Shown here: positions 10,247-20,118 of the stretch, one piece after another
Position numbering within the stretch: the stretch's first letter is position 1
How the letters are laid out: the number at the start of each line of letters is the position of its first letter
DNA from: Gammaproteobacteria bacterium
Lineage (GTDB): Bacteria > Pseudomonadota > Gammaproteobacteria > Burkholderiales > Gallionellaceae
Reading direction: 5' to 3'
DNA length: 64,000 nucleotides
NCBI GenBank assembly: GCA_018814405.1
Contig: JAHIZO010000007.1
Location: 124,001-188,000, forward strand
The notes under the pieces: model-generated
Databases searched by the model: none
What the model was told of the DNA's origin: nothing
The model's input: the letters and a program-made list of their open reading frames with translations, nothing else
Program-made: the position numbers and the translations under genes

Positions 10247-11686
10247 ATGCTGCGCAGAACAAAAATAGTAGCAACCCTGGGGCCCGCGACCAATGACCTC
10301 AAGTCATTGACCGCGATCATCAAAGCCGGCGTCGATGTCGTGCGTATGAACTTTTCGCACGGCTCTGCTGAAGACCATCAGAAACGCGCCGAGATCGTGC
10401 GTGCGGCAGCAGCCACGGCAGGCCGCACCGTCGGTATCCTGGCCGATCTGCAAGGACCCAAGATCCGGGTACGCAAATTCGAGAATGACAAGATCATTCT
10501 AAAGCCTGGCGACCCGTTCATTCTGGATGCTACGCTGGAAGGCTTGGGCAATCAGGAACGTGTCGGTCTGGATTACAAGGAGCTGCCCGATGATGTTGAG
10601 ATCGGCACAGTTCTGTTGCTTAACGACGGCATGCTGGAATTCCACGTCACTGGCGTCAAAGGTGCCGAAGTGCATTGTGTCGTGGTGCGCGGTGGCGTGC
10701 TGTCCAACAACAAAGGCATCAACCGCAAAGGCGGCGGACTCACGGCGCCTGCGCTGACCGACAAAGACAAGGAAGACATCAAGACAGCCGCGCTGATCAA
10801 AGCCGACTTCTTGGCAGTTTCATTCCCGCGTTCAGCTGAAGACATGAAGCTGGCACGTGAACTGATGCATGCCGCTGGCGGTAAGAGTTTACTGATTGCC
10901 AAGATCGAACGAGCAGAAGCGATCCCCGTATTGGGCGAGATCATCGATGCTTCGGACGGCATCATGGTCGCGCGCGGTGATCTGGCTGTCGAAGTGGGTG
11001 ATGCGGCCGTGCCCGGCCTGCAGAAGAAGATGATCAAACTGGCGCGCTCCAAGAACCGCCTGGTCATCACGGCTACGCAGATGATGGAGTCGATGATCAC
11101 GGCGCCGATACCCACAAGAGCTGAAGTATCCGATGTGGCGAATGCCGTGCTGGATGGAACCGATGCGGTGATGCTGTCGGCGGAAACCGCCGTCGGTGAC
11201 TATCCTGTAGAAACCATCGAATCGATGGCTCGTATCTGTCTCAATGCCGAAGAGGAGATCGTAGATAGCGCGACGGCTCGCCGTCTGGAGTACAACAAAT
11301 TCACTCGCATCGATCAATCGATTGCGATGTCTGCTCTGTACGCAGCTTCCCACATCAAGGTGAAAGCCATCGTCGCATTGACACAATCCGGATCGACGGC
11401 TTTGTGGATGTCTCGTACCAGAGCGAACACCCCGATCTTTGCATTGACCCCCGTGCACGAGACACTGAGTAAAGTCACCTTGTTCAGTGGCGTACATCCT
11501 TTCGCTTTCGAGTCGGCTTCGGATGACCATTCAGTCACCCTGCGTCAAGCTGAAGACGAGTTGCTGCGCTTGGAAGTAGTACAGGAAGGCGACCTTATCG
11601 TGATGACCGTCGGCGAAGCCATCGGCCGAGCCGGTCACACCAACACAATGAAGATCGTGCGTGTCGGCGATCATCGCAAGAGTTAA
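10247..11686 (+). CDS. pyk: pyruvate kinase
   Basis: Makes pyruvate and ATP from phosphoenolpyruvate. The 479-residue protein opens with RRTKIVATLGPATND, has the active-site segment VDVVRMNFSHGS and LADLQGPKIRVRKF, the metal and phosphate region LIAKIERAEAI, and the signature VARGDLAVEVG. It sits between pgk and fba, so the cluster combines Calvin-cycle enzymes with the lower-glycolysis exit. The start ATG 10247 has a modest AAGGAAATC ribosome-binding site. Confidence 0.96.
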   Translation: MLRRTKIVATLGPATNDLKSLTAIIKAGVDVVRMNFSHGSAEDHQKRAEIVRAAAATAGRTVGILADLQGPKIRVRKFENDKIILKPGDPFILDATLEGLGNQERVGLDYKELPDDVEIGTVLLLNDGMLEFHVTGVKGAEVHCVVVRGGVLSNNKGINRKGGGLTAPALTDKDKEDIKTAALIKADFLAVSFPRSAEDMKLARELMHAAGGKSLLIAKIERAEAIPVLGEIIDASDGIMVARGDLAVEVGDAAVPGLQKKMIKLARSKNRLVITATQMMESMITAPIPTRAEVSDVANAVLDGTDAVMLSAETAVGDYPVETIESMARICLNAEEEIVDSATARRLEYNKFTRIDQSIAMSALYAASHIKVKAIVALTQSGSTALWMSRTRANTPIFALTPVHETLSKVTLFSGVHPFAFESASDDHSVTLRQAEDELLRLEVVQEGDLIVMTVGEAIGRAGHTNTMKIVRVGDHRKS

Positions 11687-11715
11687 TGTTTTGTAATTAA
11701 TATCAGGAGGAAATA

Positions 11716-12780
11716 ATGGCACTCGTATCCCTACGTCAACTTCTCGACCACGCAGCCGAGCACAGCTACGGCCTGCCCGCGTTCAACGTCAACAATCTGG
11801 AACAGGTCAAGGCCATCATGGAAGCGGCCGACGAAACCAACAGCCCGGTGATCATGCAGGGCTCCGCCGGCGCGCGTAAGTACGCAGGCGAACCGTTCTT
11901 GCGTCACCTCATCGAAGCTGCGGTCGAAATGTATCCGCACATCCCGGTCGTGATGCACCAGGACCACGGCGCATCGCCGGCCGTATGTATCAATGCCATC
12001 AAATCCGGCTTCTCCAGCGTGATGATGGACGGCTCTTTGATGACAGACGGCAAGACACCTTCATCTTTCGAATATAACGTCAACGTGACGCGCAGCGTCG
12101 TCGAGATGTCGCACGCAGTCGGCGTTTCCGTCGAAGGCGAACTGGGCTGCCTGGGTTCTCTGGAATCCGGCGCAGGTGAAAAGGAAGACGGCCACGGCGC
12201 AGAAGGCGTTCTGTCCCACGACCAATTGCTGACCGATCCAGATGAAGCTGCTGAATTTGTGAAGGCTACCCAAGTTGATGCTTTGGCAATCGCCATCGGC
12301 ACTTCCCACGGCGCGTACAAATTCACCAAGCCGCCCACAGGCGACACCTTGGCGATCAGCCGCATCAAAGAGATCCACGCCCGTATCCCCAACACACACT
12401 TGGTGATGCACGGTTCTTCTTCCGTGCCGCAAGAGTGGCTGGAGATCATCAATCAATTCGGTGGTGCGATGCCTCAGACTTACGGCGTGCCTGTTGAAGA
12501 GATCGTTGAAGGCATCAAGCACGGCGTGCGCAAAGTGAACATCGACACCGACCTGCGTATGGCTTCCACCGGTGCGACCCGTCGCTATCTGGCTGGCAAT
12601 CCAAAGGACTTCGATCCACGCAAGTTCTTGGCAGAAACCACCAAGGCGATGAAGGCAATCTGCAAAGCACGTTACGAAGCCTTCGGTTCCGCAGGTCAGG
12701 CTGGCAAGATCAAGCCGATCGCGCTGGATGCCATGGCAATGCGTTACATCAAAGGCGAACTGAACGCGATCGTGAAGTAA
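11716..12780 (+). CDS. fba: class II fructose-bisphosphate aldolase
   Basis: Zinc-dependent aldolase that joins dihydroxyacetone phosphate to glyceraldehyde 3-phosphate or erythrose 4-phosphate, so it can supply both fructose and sedoheptulose bisphosphate. The 354 residues include zinc-ligand motifs MHQDHGASP and [13 protein letters not shown], the segment [13 protein letters not shown] and [11 protein letters not shown]. It is of the longer class II type common in autotrophic proteobacteria. The start ATG 11716 follows a full AGGAGG sequence. A strong hairpin 20 bp after the stop ends the cluster. Confidence 0.97.
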   Translation: MALVSLRQLLDHAAEHSYGLPAFNVNNLEQVKAIMEAADETNSPVIMQGSAGARKYAGEPFLRHLIEAAVEMYPHIPVVMHQDHGASPAVCINAIKSGFSSVMMDGSLMTDGKTPSSFEYNVNVTRSVVEMSHAVGVSVEGELGCLGSLESGAGEKEDGHGAEGVLSHDQLLTDPDEAAEFVKATQVDALAIAIGTSHGAYKFTKPPTGDTLAISRIKEIHARIPNTHLVMHGSSSVPQEWLEIINQFGGAMPQTYGVPVEEIVEGIKHGVRKVNIDTDLRMASTGATRRYLAGNPKDFDPRKFLAETTKAMKAICKARYEAFGSAGQAGKIKPIALDAMAMRYIKGELNAIVK

Positions 12781-12800
12781 TCGACGCGACAAGCAAGCAA

Positions 12801-12830
12801 ATAAAAAGCGACCTTCGGGTCGCTTTTTAT
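12801..12830. terminator. two-way intrinsic terminator between fba and cbbR
   Basis: A perfect 13-bp stem with a TTCG loop (arms 12801-12813 and 12818-12830) has an A-run on one side and a T-run on the other, so it can stop transcripts from fba on the plus strand and cbbR on the minus strand. It overlaps the last codons of cbbR by 4 bp. Confidence 0.87.
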
Positions 12831-13735
12831 TTGTCCATAGCAACAATCTGCGATTGATTGATCAAGTATTTTTCGAATTCAACGACCGCAGTCGAGAACC
12901 GTTTGTCTTTGCGTTGAACGATGTACCAGTGCCGTACGATGGGAAAGCTGTCCACATCCAGAATAACAAGGCGACCCGTTTCAAGTTCAAGTTCTATGCC
13001 GTGGCGAGAGATAATGCCAACCCCCATGCCAGCCTGGACCGATTGCTTGATTGCCTCATTGGTATCCATCTCCATGTGTATGGGCAAAGGAAGTTTGTTG
13101 CTATCAAAGTAGCGTTCGACCACACCGCGGGTGCCCGAACCCAACTCGCGCAACAAGAAAGTCTCTTTGGCTAATTGATGTGCCTGAATATGCGAACTTC
13201 CAGCCAGCGCATGTGAAGGGGCAGCAATGACTACCATTGGGTTTTGCAGGAACGGTTTGGCGATCATCTCTGTACCAGCCGGTGGCTGGCCCATGATGGC
13301 AAGGTCGGCGATATTTTCAGAAAGTTGTTTGACGACAGCGTCACGGTTTGCAACGGAAAGCGCGACTTGGATGCCGGGATGAAGCTGGATGAAGCTAGCA
13401 AGCAACTGCGGCATGAAGTAGTTGGCCGTACTGACCACCGCGATATTCAGCTTGCCGCGCTCCATGCCTTTCATCGCATCGAAACTGGACTCCATCTCCT
13501 GCATCAATTGCAATATGGCGCGCGAGTAATGCATCAATTCACGCCCGGCCTCGGTCAGAAACAGGCGTTTGCCAGCTTGCTCGAACAAAGGTATTCCGAT
13601 AGTCTGTTCAGCCTGCTTGATCTGCATTGAAACGGCAGGCTGCGATAAGAAAAGTTCTTCTGCGGCACGAGAGTGATTCAAGTGACGGGAAACACTTTCA
13701 AAGACCTGAAGCTGGCGAAGAGTAAGTGGCAACAT
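12827..13735 (-). CDS. cbbR: LysR-type regulator of CO2 fixation, CbbR
   Basis: LysR-family transcription factor of 302 residues, divergent from cbbM, the standard arrangement for CbbR. The N-terminal winged HTH reads LTLRQLQVFESVSRHLNHS followed by SQPAVSMQIKQAEQ; the rest is the periplasmic-binding-like effector domain, which in CbbR senses metabolites such as RuBP, PEP or NADPH. The assignment rests on family plus position opposite the RuBisCO gene. The ATG start faces the 130-bp intergenic region with palindromic and repeated elements. Confidence 0.9.
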   Translation of the reverse strand: MLPLTLRQLQVFESVSRHLNHSRAAEELFLSQPAVSMQIKQAEQTIGIPLFEQAGKRLFLTEAGRELMHYSRAILQLMQEMESSFDAMKGMERGKLNIAVVSTANYFMPQLLASFIQLHPGIQVALSVANRDAVVKQLSENIADLAIMGQPPAGTEMIAKPFLQNPMVVIAAPSHALAGSSHIQAHQLAKETFLLRELGSGTRGVVERYFDSNKLPLPIHMEMDTNEAIKQSVQAGMGVGIISRHGIELELETGRLVILDVDSFPIVRHWYIVQRKDKRFSTAVVEFEKYLINQSQIVAMDK

Positions 13736-13754
13736 AGTGGTCAGAATTTTATTC

Positions 13755-13809
13755 CATAAGCAAAACTTATGATAGCGATAAAAACATTTGACTGTTATTT
13801 ATGATAGCG
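13755..13809. promoter_or_regulatory. probable CbbR operator region between cbbR and cbbM
   Basis: The divergent gap holds a palindrome CATAAG-N5-CTTATG (13755-13771), which contains the LysR T-N11-A pattern, overlapping the first copy of an 11-base direct repeat TTATGATAGCG (13767-13777 and 13799-13809). The copies are 32 bp apart, about three helical turns, as expected for a LysR tetramer contacting one face of DNA. TTGACT at 13788-13793 may be part of a -35 element, but no convincing -10 partner was found. Confidence 0.6.
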
Positions 13810-13865
13810 GCTGCGTAAAGTGCACGCCGTTGCAAGAACATTTAAACGACAAGAGGAGAAAAACA

Positions 13866-15278
13866 ATGGATCAATCGAATCGTTATGCAAATCTGAATCT
13901 TAAAGAAGCAGATTTGATCGCTGGCGGTAAGCACCTGCTGGTGGCATACAAGCTTATTCCTGCTAAAGGCTACGGTTTCCTGGAGGTAGCTGCTCACGTT
14001 GCAGCTGAATCTTCTACAGGTACTAACGTAGAAGTTTCCACAACCGATGACTTCACACGTGGTGTGGACGCGCTGGTATATGAGATCGACGAAACTGCAT
14101 TCGGCGATGACCCAGTCAAGGGCGGCGGTTTGATGAAAATCGCATACCCAGTTGATCTGTTCGACCCTAACCTGATTGATGGTTTCTACAACGTTTCGCA
14201 CATGTGGTCCTTGATCCTAGGTAACAACCAGGGCATGGGCGACCACGTTGGTCTGCGTATGCTGGACTTCCTGGTACCAGAGTGCATGATCAAGAAATTC
14301 GACGGCCCGAGCACCGGCATCGCTGATTTGTGGAAAGTATTGGGTCGCCCAGAAGTAGACGGTGGTTACATCGCCGGCACCATCATCAAGCCGAAGCTGG
14401 GTCTGCGTCCTGATCCGTTCGCTAAAGCGTGTTACGATTTCTGGCTCGGCGGCGATTTCATCAAGAACGATGAACCGCAGGCAAACCAGGTCTTCTGCCC
14501 GATGGAAGTGGTCATTCCCAAGGTTGTTCAAGCGATGGACAAGGCTCAACAGGAAACCGGTCAGCCCAAGCTGTTCTCGGCTAACGTGACAGCTGACTTC
14601 CATGGCGAAATGATCAAGCGTGGCGAGTACATCCTGAGCGAGTTCGCAAAAATCGGTGCCGAGAAGCATGTGGCCTTCCTGGTTGACGGCTTCGTGACTG
14701 GCCCAGCTGGTGTCACCACCTGCCGCCGTGCATTCCCGGATACGTTCTTGCACTTCCATCGTGCCGGTCACGGCGCTGTGACTTCCTACAAGTCGCCAAT
14801 GGGTATGGATCCGCTGTGCTACATGAAGATCTCACGTCTGTCAGGTGCTTCCGGTATTCACACAGGCACCATGGGCTACGGCAAGATGGAAGGCCATGCC
14901 AAGGAAACCGTTCTGGCATACATGCTTGAGCGTGACGAGTGCCAAGGACCTTACTTCTACCAGAAGTGGTACGGCATGAAGCCGACAGCACCGATCATCT
15001 CCGGCGGTATGAACGCGCTGCGTCTGCCAGGCTTCTTCGAGAACCTGGGCCACGGTAACGTGATCAACACCTGCGGTGGCGGCTCTTTTGGCCACATCGA
15101 CAGCCCTGCAGCTGGTGGTATCTCTCTGGGCCAGGCTTACGAGTGCTGGAAGACAGGTACGGATCCAATCGAATACGCCAAGACTCACAAAGAGTTCGCC
15201 CGCGCGTTCGAATCCTTCCCCAAGGATGCGGACAAGTATTTTGCAGGCTGGCGCGAGAAGCTGGGCGTACACAAGTAA
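13866..15278 (+). CDS. cbbM: ribulose-1,5-bisphosphate carboxylase, form II
   Basis: Large-subunit-only form II RuBisCO, the CO2-fixing enzyme of the Calvin cycle. It has 470 residues, close to the family norm. Catalytic segments are intact: [12 protein letters not shown] (K175), the carbamylated lysine in [11 protein letters not shown] (K200) and loop 6 [11 protein letters not shown] (K340). No small-subunit or carboxysome gene lies nearby, consistent with form II and growth at low O2 and high CO2. The start is ATG 13866 behind AAGAGGAG; the frame runs back to 13788 but that leader does not belong to the family and would overlap the operator region. Confidence 0.98.
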   Translation: MDQSNRYANLNLKEADLIAGGKHLLVAYKLIPAKGYGFLEVAAHVAAESSTGTNVEVSTTDDFTRGVDALVYEIDETAFGDDPVKGGGLMKIAYPVDLFDPNLIDGFYNVSHMWSLILGNNQGMGDHVGLRMLDFLVPECMIKKFDGPSTGIADLWKVLGRPEVDGGYIAGTIIKPKLGLRPDPFAKACYDFWLGGDFIKNDEPQANQVFCPMEVVIPKVVQAMDKAQQETGQPKLFSANVTADFHGEMIKRGEYILSEFAKIGAEKHVAFLVDGFVTGPAGVTTCRRAFPDTFLHFHRAGHGAVTSYKSPMGMDPLCYMKISRLSGASGIHTGTMGYGKMEGHAKETVLAYMLERDECQGPYFYQKWYGMKPTAPIISGGMNALRLPGFFENLGHGNVINTCGGGSFGHIDSPAAGGISLGQAYECWKTGTDPIEYAKTHKEFARAFESFPKDADKYFAGWREKLGVHK

Positions 15279-15305
15279 GCTCAGGCAGTATCGAAGCAAT
15301 AAAAC

Positions 15306-15334
15306 GCGCCCCCACACGTTGGGGGCGTTTTTTT
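15306..15334 (+). terminator. intrinsic terminator after cbbM
   Basis: A GC-rich stem (CGCCCCCA paired with TGGGGGCG, arms about 15307-15314 and 15320-15327) is followed by seven T residues. It lies 28 bp after the cbbM stop and ahead of cbbQ, so most transcripts probably end here and only read-through reaches cbbQO. Confidence 0.87.
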
Positions 15335-15392
15335 CCAGACGCAGAAAAACCGCAACCGAGTTGCGGCTATGTGTCGAACCAAGGAGTTCGTT

Positions 15393-16196
15393 ATGGATAA
15401 CAAGGAACAATACAAAGTCCACGCTGAGCCGTTCTATCAAGCTCAAGGTGACGAAGTGGCACTCTACGAAGCAGCCTACAATGCTCGTTTGCCTGTAATG
15501 GTCAAAGGCCCAACAGGTTGCGGCAAGTCGCGATTCATCGAATATATGGCGTGGAAATTGAACAAGCCGCTCATCACGGTCGCCTGTAACGAAGATATGA
15601 CGGCGTCAGACCTTGTTGGTCGCTATCTTCTTGATGCCAATGGTACACGCTGGCTCGATGGACCGCTTACCACTGCGGCGCGTATCGGAGCTATCTGTTA
15701 TCTGGACGAGATCGTAGAAGCACGTCAGGACACAACAGTAGTCATCCACCCGCTGACTGACCATCGCCGTACCCTACCGCTAGATAAGAAAGGTGAGCTG
15801 ATCGAAGCACACCCTGACTTCCAGTTGGTGATCTCATACAACCCCGGTTATCAGAGTCTGATGAAGGATCTGAAGCAGTCCACTAAGCAGCGATTCACCG
15901 GGTTTGAATTCGGGTATCCAGAAGCGGCGCTTGAATCGGAGATTCTCTCTAAGGAGACAGGGCTCGGTGCGGAAGTGTGTACCAAGCTGGTACAAATCGG
16001 ACAGGCTGCCCGTAACCTCAAAGGCCACGGACTGGATGAAGGAATCTCGACACGTCTGTTGGTCTATGCGGCGACTTTGATCAAGAATGGCGTTGATGCC
16101 AAAGCGGCTTGCCGCATGGCGATGGTGCGTCCAATCACCGACGATGCAGATATCCGCGACACGCTCGATCACGCGATCGATGCCTCATTCGGCTAA
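15393..16196 (+). CDS. cbbQ: RuBisCO activation ATPase CbbQ
   Basis: MoxR-family AAA+ ATPase of 267 residues that, with CbbO, removes inhibitory sugar phosphates from RuBisCO. The Walker A motif GPTGCGKS is at residues 39-46 and the Walker B is CYLDEIVEA. The start ATG 15393 follows AAGGAG; an upstream in-frame ATG at 15369 would lack a ribosome-binding site. It lies between the cbbM terminator and cbbO, the standard cbbMQO order. Confidence 0.95.
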   Translation: MDNKEQYKVHAEPFYQAQGDEVALYEAAYNARLPVMVKGPTGCGKSRFIEYMAWKLNKPLITVACNEDMTASDLVGRYLLDANGTRWLDGPLTTAARIGAICYLDEIVEARQDTTVVIHPLTDHRRTLPLDKKGELIEAHPDFQLVISYNPGYQSLMKDLKQSTKQRFTGFEFGYPEAALESEILSKETGLGAEVCTKLVQIGQAARNLKGHGLDEGISTRLLVYAATLIKNGVDAKAACRMAMVRPITDDADIRDTLDHAIDASFG

Positions 16197-16230
16197 ATTC
16201 GTAGCGAGTTGACAAGCGGAGGGTAGAGCA

Positions 16231-18501
16231 ATGGCTGAAGCGGTGATGGATAGAAGCGAAGAAGTCGCCATGTACTGGGAGAAACTGGGTTGCAAGTTCG
16301 CCCAGGTGAACAATGTCTTTGATGAATGCATGAAAGAAGCCAAGTCTCTGCTTACCGAAGAGGGACTGGAATCATATATTTACAATGCCCGGATCATCGG
16401 CAAGATGGGTCGGGGCGCCGAACCTCTGTTGATTTATCTGGAAGAAGCGCCAGGGGTGGCAGGCATCGTTGGCGAAGAGGCCCTGATTGAACTACGTGTG
16501 TTCGCTGAGTATATGTCGACTCACACCAACTTCAAGGCGATTGTGCCTTTCCTACAAACCTGCACCGCAGTTGCGGAGTGTCTGCCTACACAAGCATTGT
16601 TCAAGCAGTATGTCGAACTGGTTCGAGACATGATGGATCGTACGACCGGATCGGTCCATGGGCACCATACTACTTTTGCCAGCCCCGGCCTGCCGGAGTT
16701 GCTCAAGCAGGCACCGAATATCCTTACACTGGTGCCTTTGGGTGGGATGAAGAACTGGATCGAGTATGGCATCCGCTATTACAACGACCATCCGGAACGG
16801 CAGATCGAATATTTCACCCTCGATTCGGCGGATTCGAAAGCCGTGCTGCAGAGAGAGCGCCATGGGACTTTGTTCATCGACAATGAGCGCAAGCTGGATC
16901 TTTATCTGAGAGGATTGTGGGAAGACACAGAGCAGCTTGTCCCCTACTCTCAAGTGTTCGATGGGCTTGTCAAACCGACACCATATTATGATGCGGAAGG
17001 AATCCGAATTCCGGACGTGTACGATGATCTGGATGTGATTCCGGGCATTGATCGCTACCGAGCCACATTGGCACACATGGCAGGGCATCGACGCTGGAGT
17101 ACTAAAATGGTCGTGGACAACTGGAGCCCGTTTCAGCGGCTCGGTGTCGAAATCTTTGAAGATTGCCGTATAGACCATCTGATCTGCAAGCAATACCCGG
17201 GCTTGAGAAAAACGCTACTTGCTTTGCATCCGATCCCAGATGAGGGATTGCTGGAAAAACCCGAAGCTTCTGCCATCCGCATCAAGCTTGCGATGGTCTC
17301 GCGGGCCATGCTCGATCCGGACTATCAGTATGAGAATATCGACATACGGGAATTCGCCACCCGCTTCCATGATGAGATGGCGAAAGGTGAGAGCAGCAGT
17401 CCGGAAATGTCACGACTGGGATTGTCATTCATCGCACGCATGAGACGCCAGTCAGATCTGTCACCCAAAGTGTATTTCCAGGATACCGAAGTGGATTACC
17501 GCGATGACAACCGTCACCTGTGGATCTATCTGGAGAAAGGGGATGACGAGGACACGATCTTCGACCATCTCGATTTCAAAAAGAAAGAAGATGAGGAGCT
17601 GCAGTCCCTGCCCCCACGCCACTATGATGAGTGGGACTACGCCAACAAGAACTACCGACCGGACTGGGTGAGCGTGTACGAAATGAAGCACCCTGGGGGC
17701 AGCCCTGCAAAAGTGGAGGGACTGCTGGAAAAGCATGCGGGCTTGGCGAAACGCATGAAGCGAATCCTGGACATGATCAAACCGCAGGACAAGGTCCGTA
17801 TCCGCTATCAGGAAGAAGGCTCGGAGCTTGATCTCGATGTCGCGATTCGCTCGCTGATCGATTACAAGGCCGGCTCACAACCAGATCCACGGATCAACAT
17901 GAGTCACAAAACGGATGGACGGAACATCGCAGTCTCGCTGGTATTGGACCTCTCTGAATCATTGGGGGAAAAAGTACCGGGAACAGGCCAAACCATTCTG
18001 GAGTTGTCTCAAGAAGCAGTATCTCTCCTTGCATGGGCGGTGGAACATCTGGGCGACCCATTCGCGATATCGGGTTTCCATTCCAATACACGACATGACG
18101 TGCGGTACTACCATATCAAGGGTTACAACGAAGGATGGGATGACAGCGTAAAAGGGCGAATCGGCGCGATGCAGGCTGCCTGGTCGACCCGCATGGGCGC
18201 AGCTATGCGGCATGCAGGCCACTATCTGAAAGCACAACCAGCCGACAAAAAGTTGATGCTCATCCTGACGGATGGAGAGCCGGCGGACATTGATTCGAAG
18301 GATCCGCAGATGCTGATCCAGGATGCGAGGATGGCGGTCAATGAACTAGATCGAGACGGTATTTTCTGCTATTGCATCAATCTGGATCCGAAAGCAGATG
18401 AATACGTGTCGGACATCTTTGGCAGGCAATACATGATTGTGGACAAGATTGAACAGTTGCCGATCAAGCTGCCGGAACTGTTCATCGCACTGACCAAATA
18501 G
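16231..18501 (+). CDS. cbbO: RuBisCO activase adaptor CbbO (VWA protein)
   Basis: Partner of CbbQ, 756 residues. In studied systems CbbO binds the CbbQ hexamer and uses a C-terminal von Willebrand A domain to recognise RuBisCO. Here the metal-site motif DLSES lies near residue 573 and ILTDGEPADID follows in the same domain. The N-terminal and middle parts match the long CbbO/NorD-like region. The start ATG follows GGAGGG, 34 bp after cbbQ. purE begins only 25 bp after the stop, suggesting one transcript. Confidence 0.94.
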   Translation: MAEAVMDRSEEVAMYWEKLGCKFAQVNNVFDECMKEAKSLLTEEGLESYIYNARIIGKMGRGAEPLLIYLEEAPGVAGIVGEEALIELRVFAEYMSTHTNFKAIVPFLQTCTAVAECLPTQALFKQYVELVRDMMDRTTGSVHGHHTTFASPGLPELLKQAPNILTLVPLGGMKNWIEYGIRYYNDHPERQIEYFTLDSADSKAVLQRERHGTLFIDNERKLDLYLRGLWEDTEQLVPYSQVFDGLVKPTPYYDAEGIRIPDVYDDLDVIPGIDRYRATLAHMAGHRRWSTKMVVDNWSPFQRLGVEIFEDCRIDHLICKQYPGLRKTLLALHPIPDEGLLEKPEASAIRIKLAMVSRAMLDPDYQYENIDIREFATRFHDEMAKGESSSPEMSRLGLSFIARMRRQSDLSPKVYFQDTEVDYRDDNRHLWIYLEKGDDEDTIFDHLDFKKKEDEELQSLPPRHYDEWDYANKNYRPDWVSVYEMKHPGGSPAKVEGLLEKHAGLAKRMKRILDMIKPQDKVRIRYQEEGSELDLDVAIRSLIDYKAGSQPDPRINMSHKTDGRNIAVSLVLDLSESLGEKVPGTGQTILELSQEAVSLLAWAVEHLGDPFAISGFHSNTRHDVRYYHIKGYNEGWDDSVKGRIGAMQAAWSTRMGAAMRHAGHYLKAQPADKKLMLILTDGEPADIDSKDPQMLIQDARMAVNELDRDGIFCYCINLDPKADEYVSDIFGRQYMIVDKIEQLPIKLPELFIALTK

Positions 18502-18526
18502 CAAACTGAAATCAAGGAGAGCAAGC

Positions 18527-19045
18527 ATGGAACTAGCGTCTAACGGCAAGACTTTGGTAGGTATCCTCACAGGAAGCCCCAATGATCTACCCACAGTCGT
18601 GAAAGTGCGTGACACATTGTCCGACCTCGGTATCGCAAGTGAGATCGTGGTGGCATCGGCGCACCGCACACCGGATAAAGTGGTCGCTTACATCGACCGT
18701 GCGCACCAAGAAGGCGTACAAGTGTTGATAGGCTGCGCCGGTATGGCTGCCCACTTGGCCGGTGTGATCGCCGGGCATACCCGCTTGCCAGTGATCGGTC
18801 TGCCTTTGTCGGGCGGCGTGGTGTCCGGTTTGGATGCATTGCTGGCGACCGTGCAAATGCCGCCAGGTGTTCCTGTGGCGACTGTTGCAGTGGATGGCGC
18901 TAAGAACGCGGCTATGTTAGCTGCACGCATCCTGGCGCTGAAATTCCCCGAGATTAATCAATCCCTGGAAGATGCGGCGAAGAAGGAGCGCGCCCGCTAT
19001 GATCAGACAGCAGATGAAGCGCTTGCCAAACTGTCCGCAAAATAA
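18527..19045 (+). CDS. purE: AIR carboxylase / N5-CAIR mutase PurE
   Basis: Purine-pathway enzyme of 172 residues that makes carboxyaminoimidazole ribonucleotide. Family motifs are ILTGSPNDLPTV, VVASAHRTPDKV, GCAGMAAHLAGVIAG and LLATVQMPPGVPVATVAVDG. Most of these resemble class I PurE, which needs PurK, but no purK is in the window; some organisms use PurE with CO2 directly, and sequence by eye cannot decide. A clear AAGGAGAG ribosome-binding site and the 25-bp gap after cbbO suggest it belongs to the cbbQO unit. Confidence 0.93.
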   Translation: MELASNGKTLVGILTGSPNDLPTVVKVRDTLSDLGIASEIVVASAHRTPDKVVAYIDRAHQEGVQVLIGCAGMAAHLAGVIAGHTRLPVIGLPLSGGVVSGLDALLATVQMPPGVPVATVAVDGAKNAAMLAARILALKFPEINQSLEDAAKKERARYDQTADEALAKLSAK

Positions 19046-19076
19046 ACAATGAAGCGATCCTGAACCAGGGAACGTC

Positions 19077-20027
19077 ATGAACAATATCGGCGAACCTTGG
19101 ATGTGGTCAGTATTCATTGCCGTTGTGCTAGTGATGCTAGCGCTGGATTTATTTGTATTCGGCGGCAATAAGGCGCACAAGGTCAGCGTAAAAGAGGCGG
19201 CAATCTGGTCACTAGTCTGGTTCGGCCTAGCGCTGCTGTTCAACGCAGGGCTGTGGTGGCATCTGAACGGCTCGGTCGGACCGGAAATCGCCGACAGCAA
19301 GGCACTGGAGTTTTTCACCGGCTATTTGATCGAGAAATCACTGTCGGTGGATAACGTATTCGTATTCCTGCTGATCTTCACTGCTTTCCATGTCCCCCCC
19401 GAATACCAGCGGCGTGTACTGATTTACGGCGTGCTAGGGGCGATCGTCATGCGCGCAGTGATGATTCTGGCCGGCGCCTGGGTGGTGCGTGAATTTTCCT
19501 GGGTGCTGTACTTGTTCGGGGTGTTTCTGGTGATCACAGGCGTGCGCATGCTGGTGATGGCGGAGAAGAAACCCGACCTGGAGCAAAATCCGATTCTGCG
19601 ATTCGCGCGCCGACACCTGCGTATTTCAGAGGAGATGCATGGCGAGAAATTCAGCGTGATGAAGCATGGTGTGAAGTACTTCACACCGCTGTTCCTGGTG
19701 CTGATTCTGATCGAGGTCTCGGATCTGGTGTTCGCGGTGGATTCCATCCCGGCCATCTTCGCGATCACTACCGACCCATTCATTGTGTTCACATCGAATA
19801 TTTTCGCGATTATGGGCCTGCGAGCGCTGTACTTCCTGCTGGCCGATGTGGCCGACCGCTTCCACCTGTTGAAATACGGTTTGGCTATGGTGCTCGTCTT
19901 CATCGGCAGCAAGATGTTGATCGTGCCTTGGTACCACATTCCCGTGCAGGCATCACTTGCGGTCATTGCTGTGTTGATAGGCGCCAGTGTCGCTGCTAGT
20001 CTGATTGCCACGCGGGGGAAGCAATGA
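19077..20027 (+). CDS. TerC/Alx-family integral membrane protein
   Basis: Polytopic inner-membrane protein of 316 residues with about eight or nine hydrophobic segments. The conserved acidic motifs in membrane helices (EKSLSVDNVFVFLLIF and EVSDLVFAVDSIPAIF) identify the TerC family, linked to tellurite resistance and, for Alx and related members, manganese export. Function here is not known. It starts 31 bp after purE; that space is too short for the manganese riboswitch seen ahead of some alx genes. It may supply metal homeostasis in an iron-rich habitat, which is speculation. Confidence 0.9.
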   Translation: MNNIGEPWMWSVFIAVVLVMLALDLFVFGGNKAHKVSVKEAAIWSLVWFGLALLFNAGLWWHLNGSVGPEIADSKALEFFTGYLIEKSLSVDNVFVFLLIFTAFHVPPEYQRRVLIYGVLGAIVMRAVMILAGAWVVREFSWVLYLFGVFLVITGVRMLVMAEKKPDLEQNPILRFARRHLRISEEMHGEKFSVMKHGVKYFTPLFLVLILIEVSDLVFAVDSIPAIFAITTDPFIVFTSNIFAIMGLRALYFLLADVADRFHLLKYGLAMVLVFIGSKMLIVPWYHIPVQASLAVIAVLIGASVAASLIATRGKQ

Positions 20028-20118
20028 CGCAGTTCGTCGGTAAATAGCCGTGGAGGGCTGGCCGGAAAACCTGTAAAATCCGTCAGTTGAAAAAATTTCT
20101 AATAAAGAGGAGAGCAAC

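Noticed and set aside
13788-13865. N-terminal extension of CbbM
   Set aside because: The frame is open upstream of ATG 13866, but the extra residues are not in the family, lack a ribosome-binding site and overlap the operator repeats.
15279-18501. Carboxysome genes near RuBisCO
   Set aside because: No shell protein, CsoS2 or CsoSCA-like sequence; the enzyme is form II and the neighbours are cbbQO.
19046-19076. Manganese (yybP-ykoY) riboswitch before the TerC-family gene
   Set aside because: Only 31 bp separate purE from this gene, too short for the aptamer, and no motif is present.
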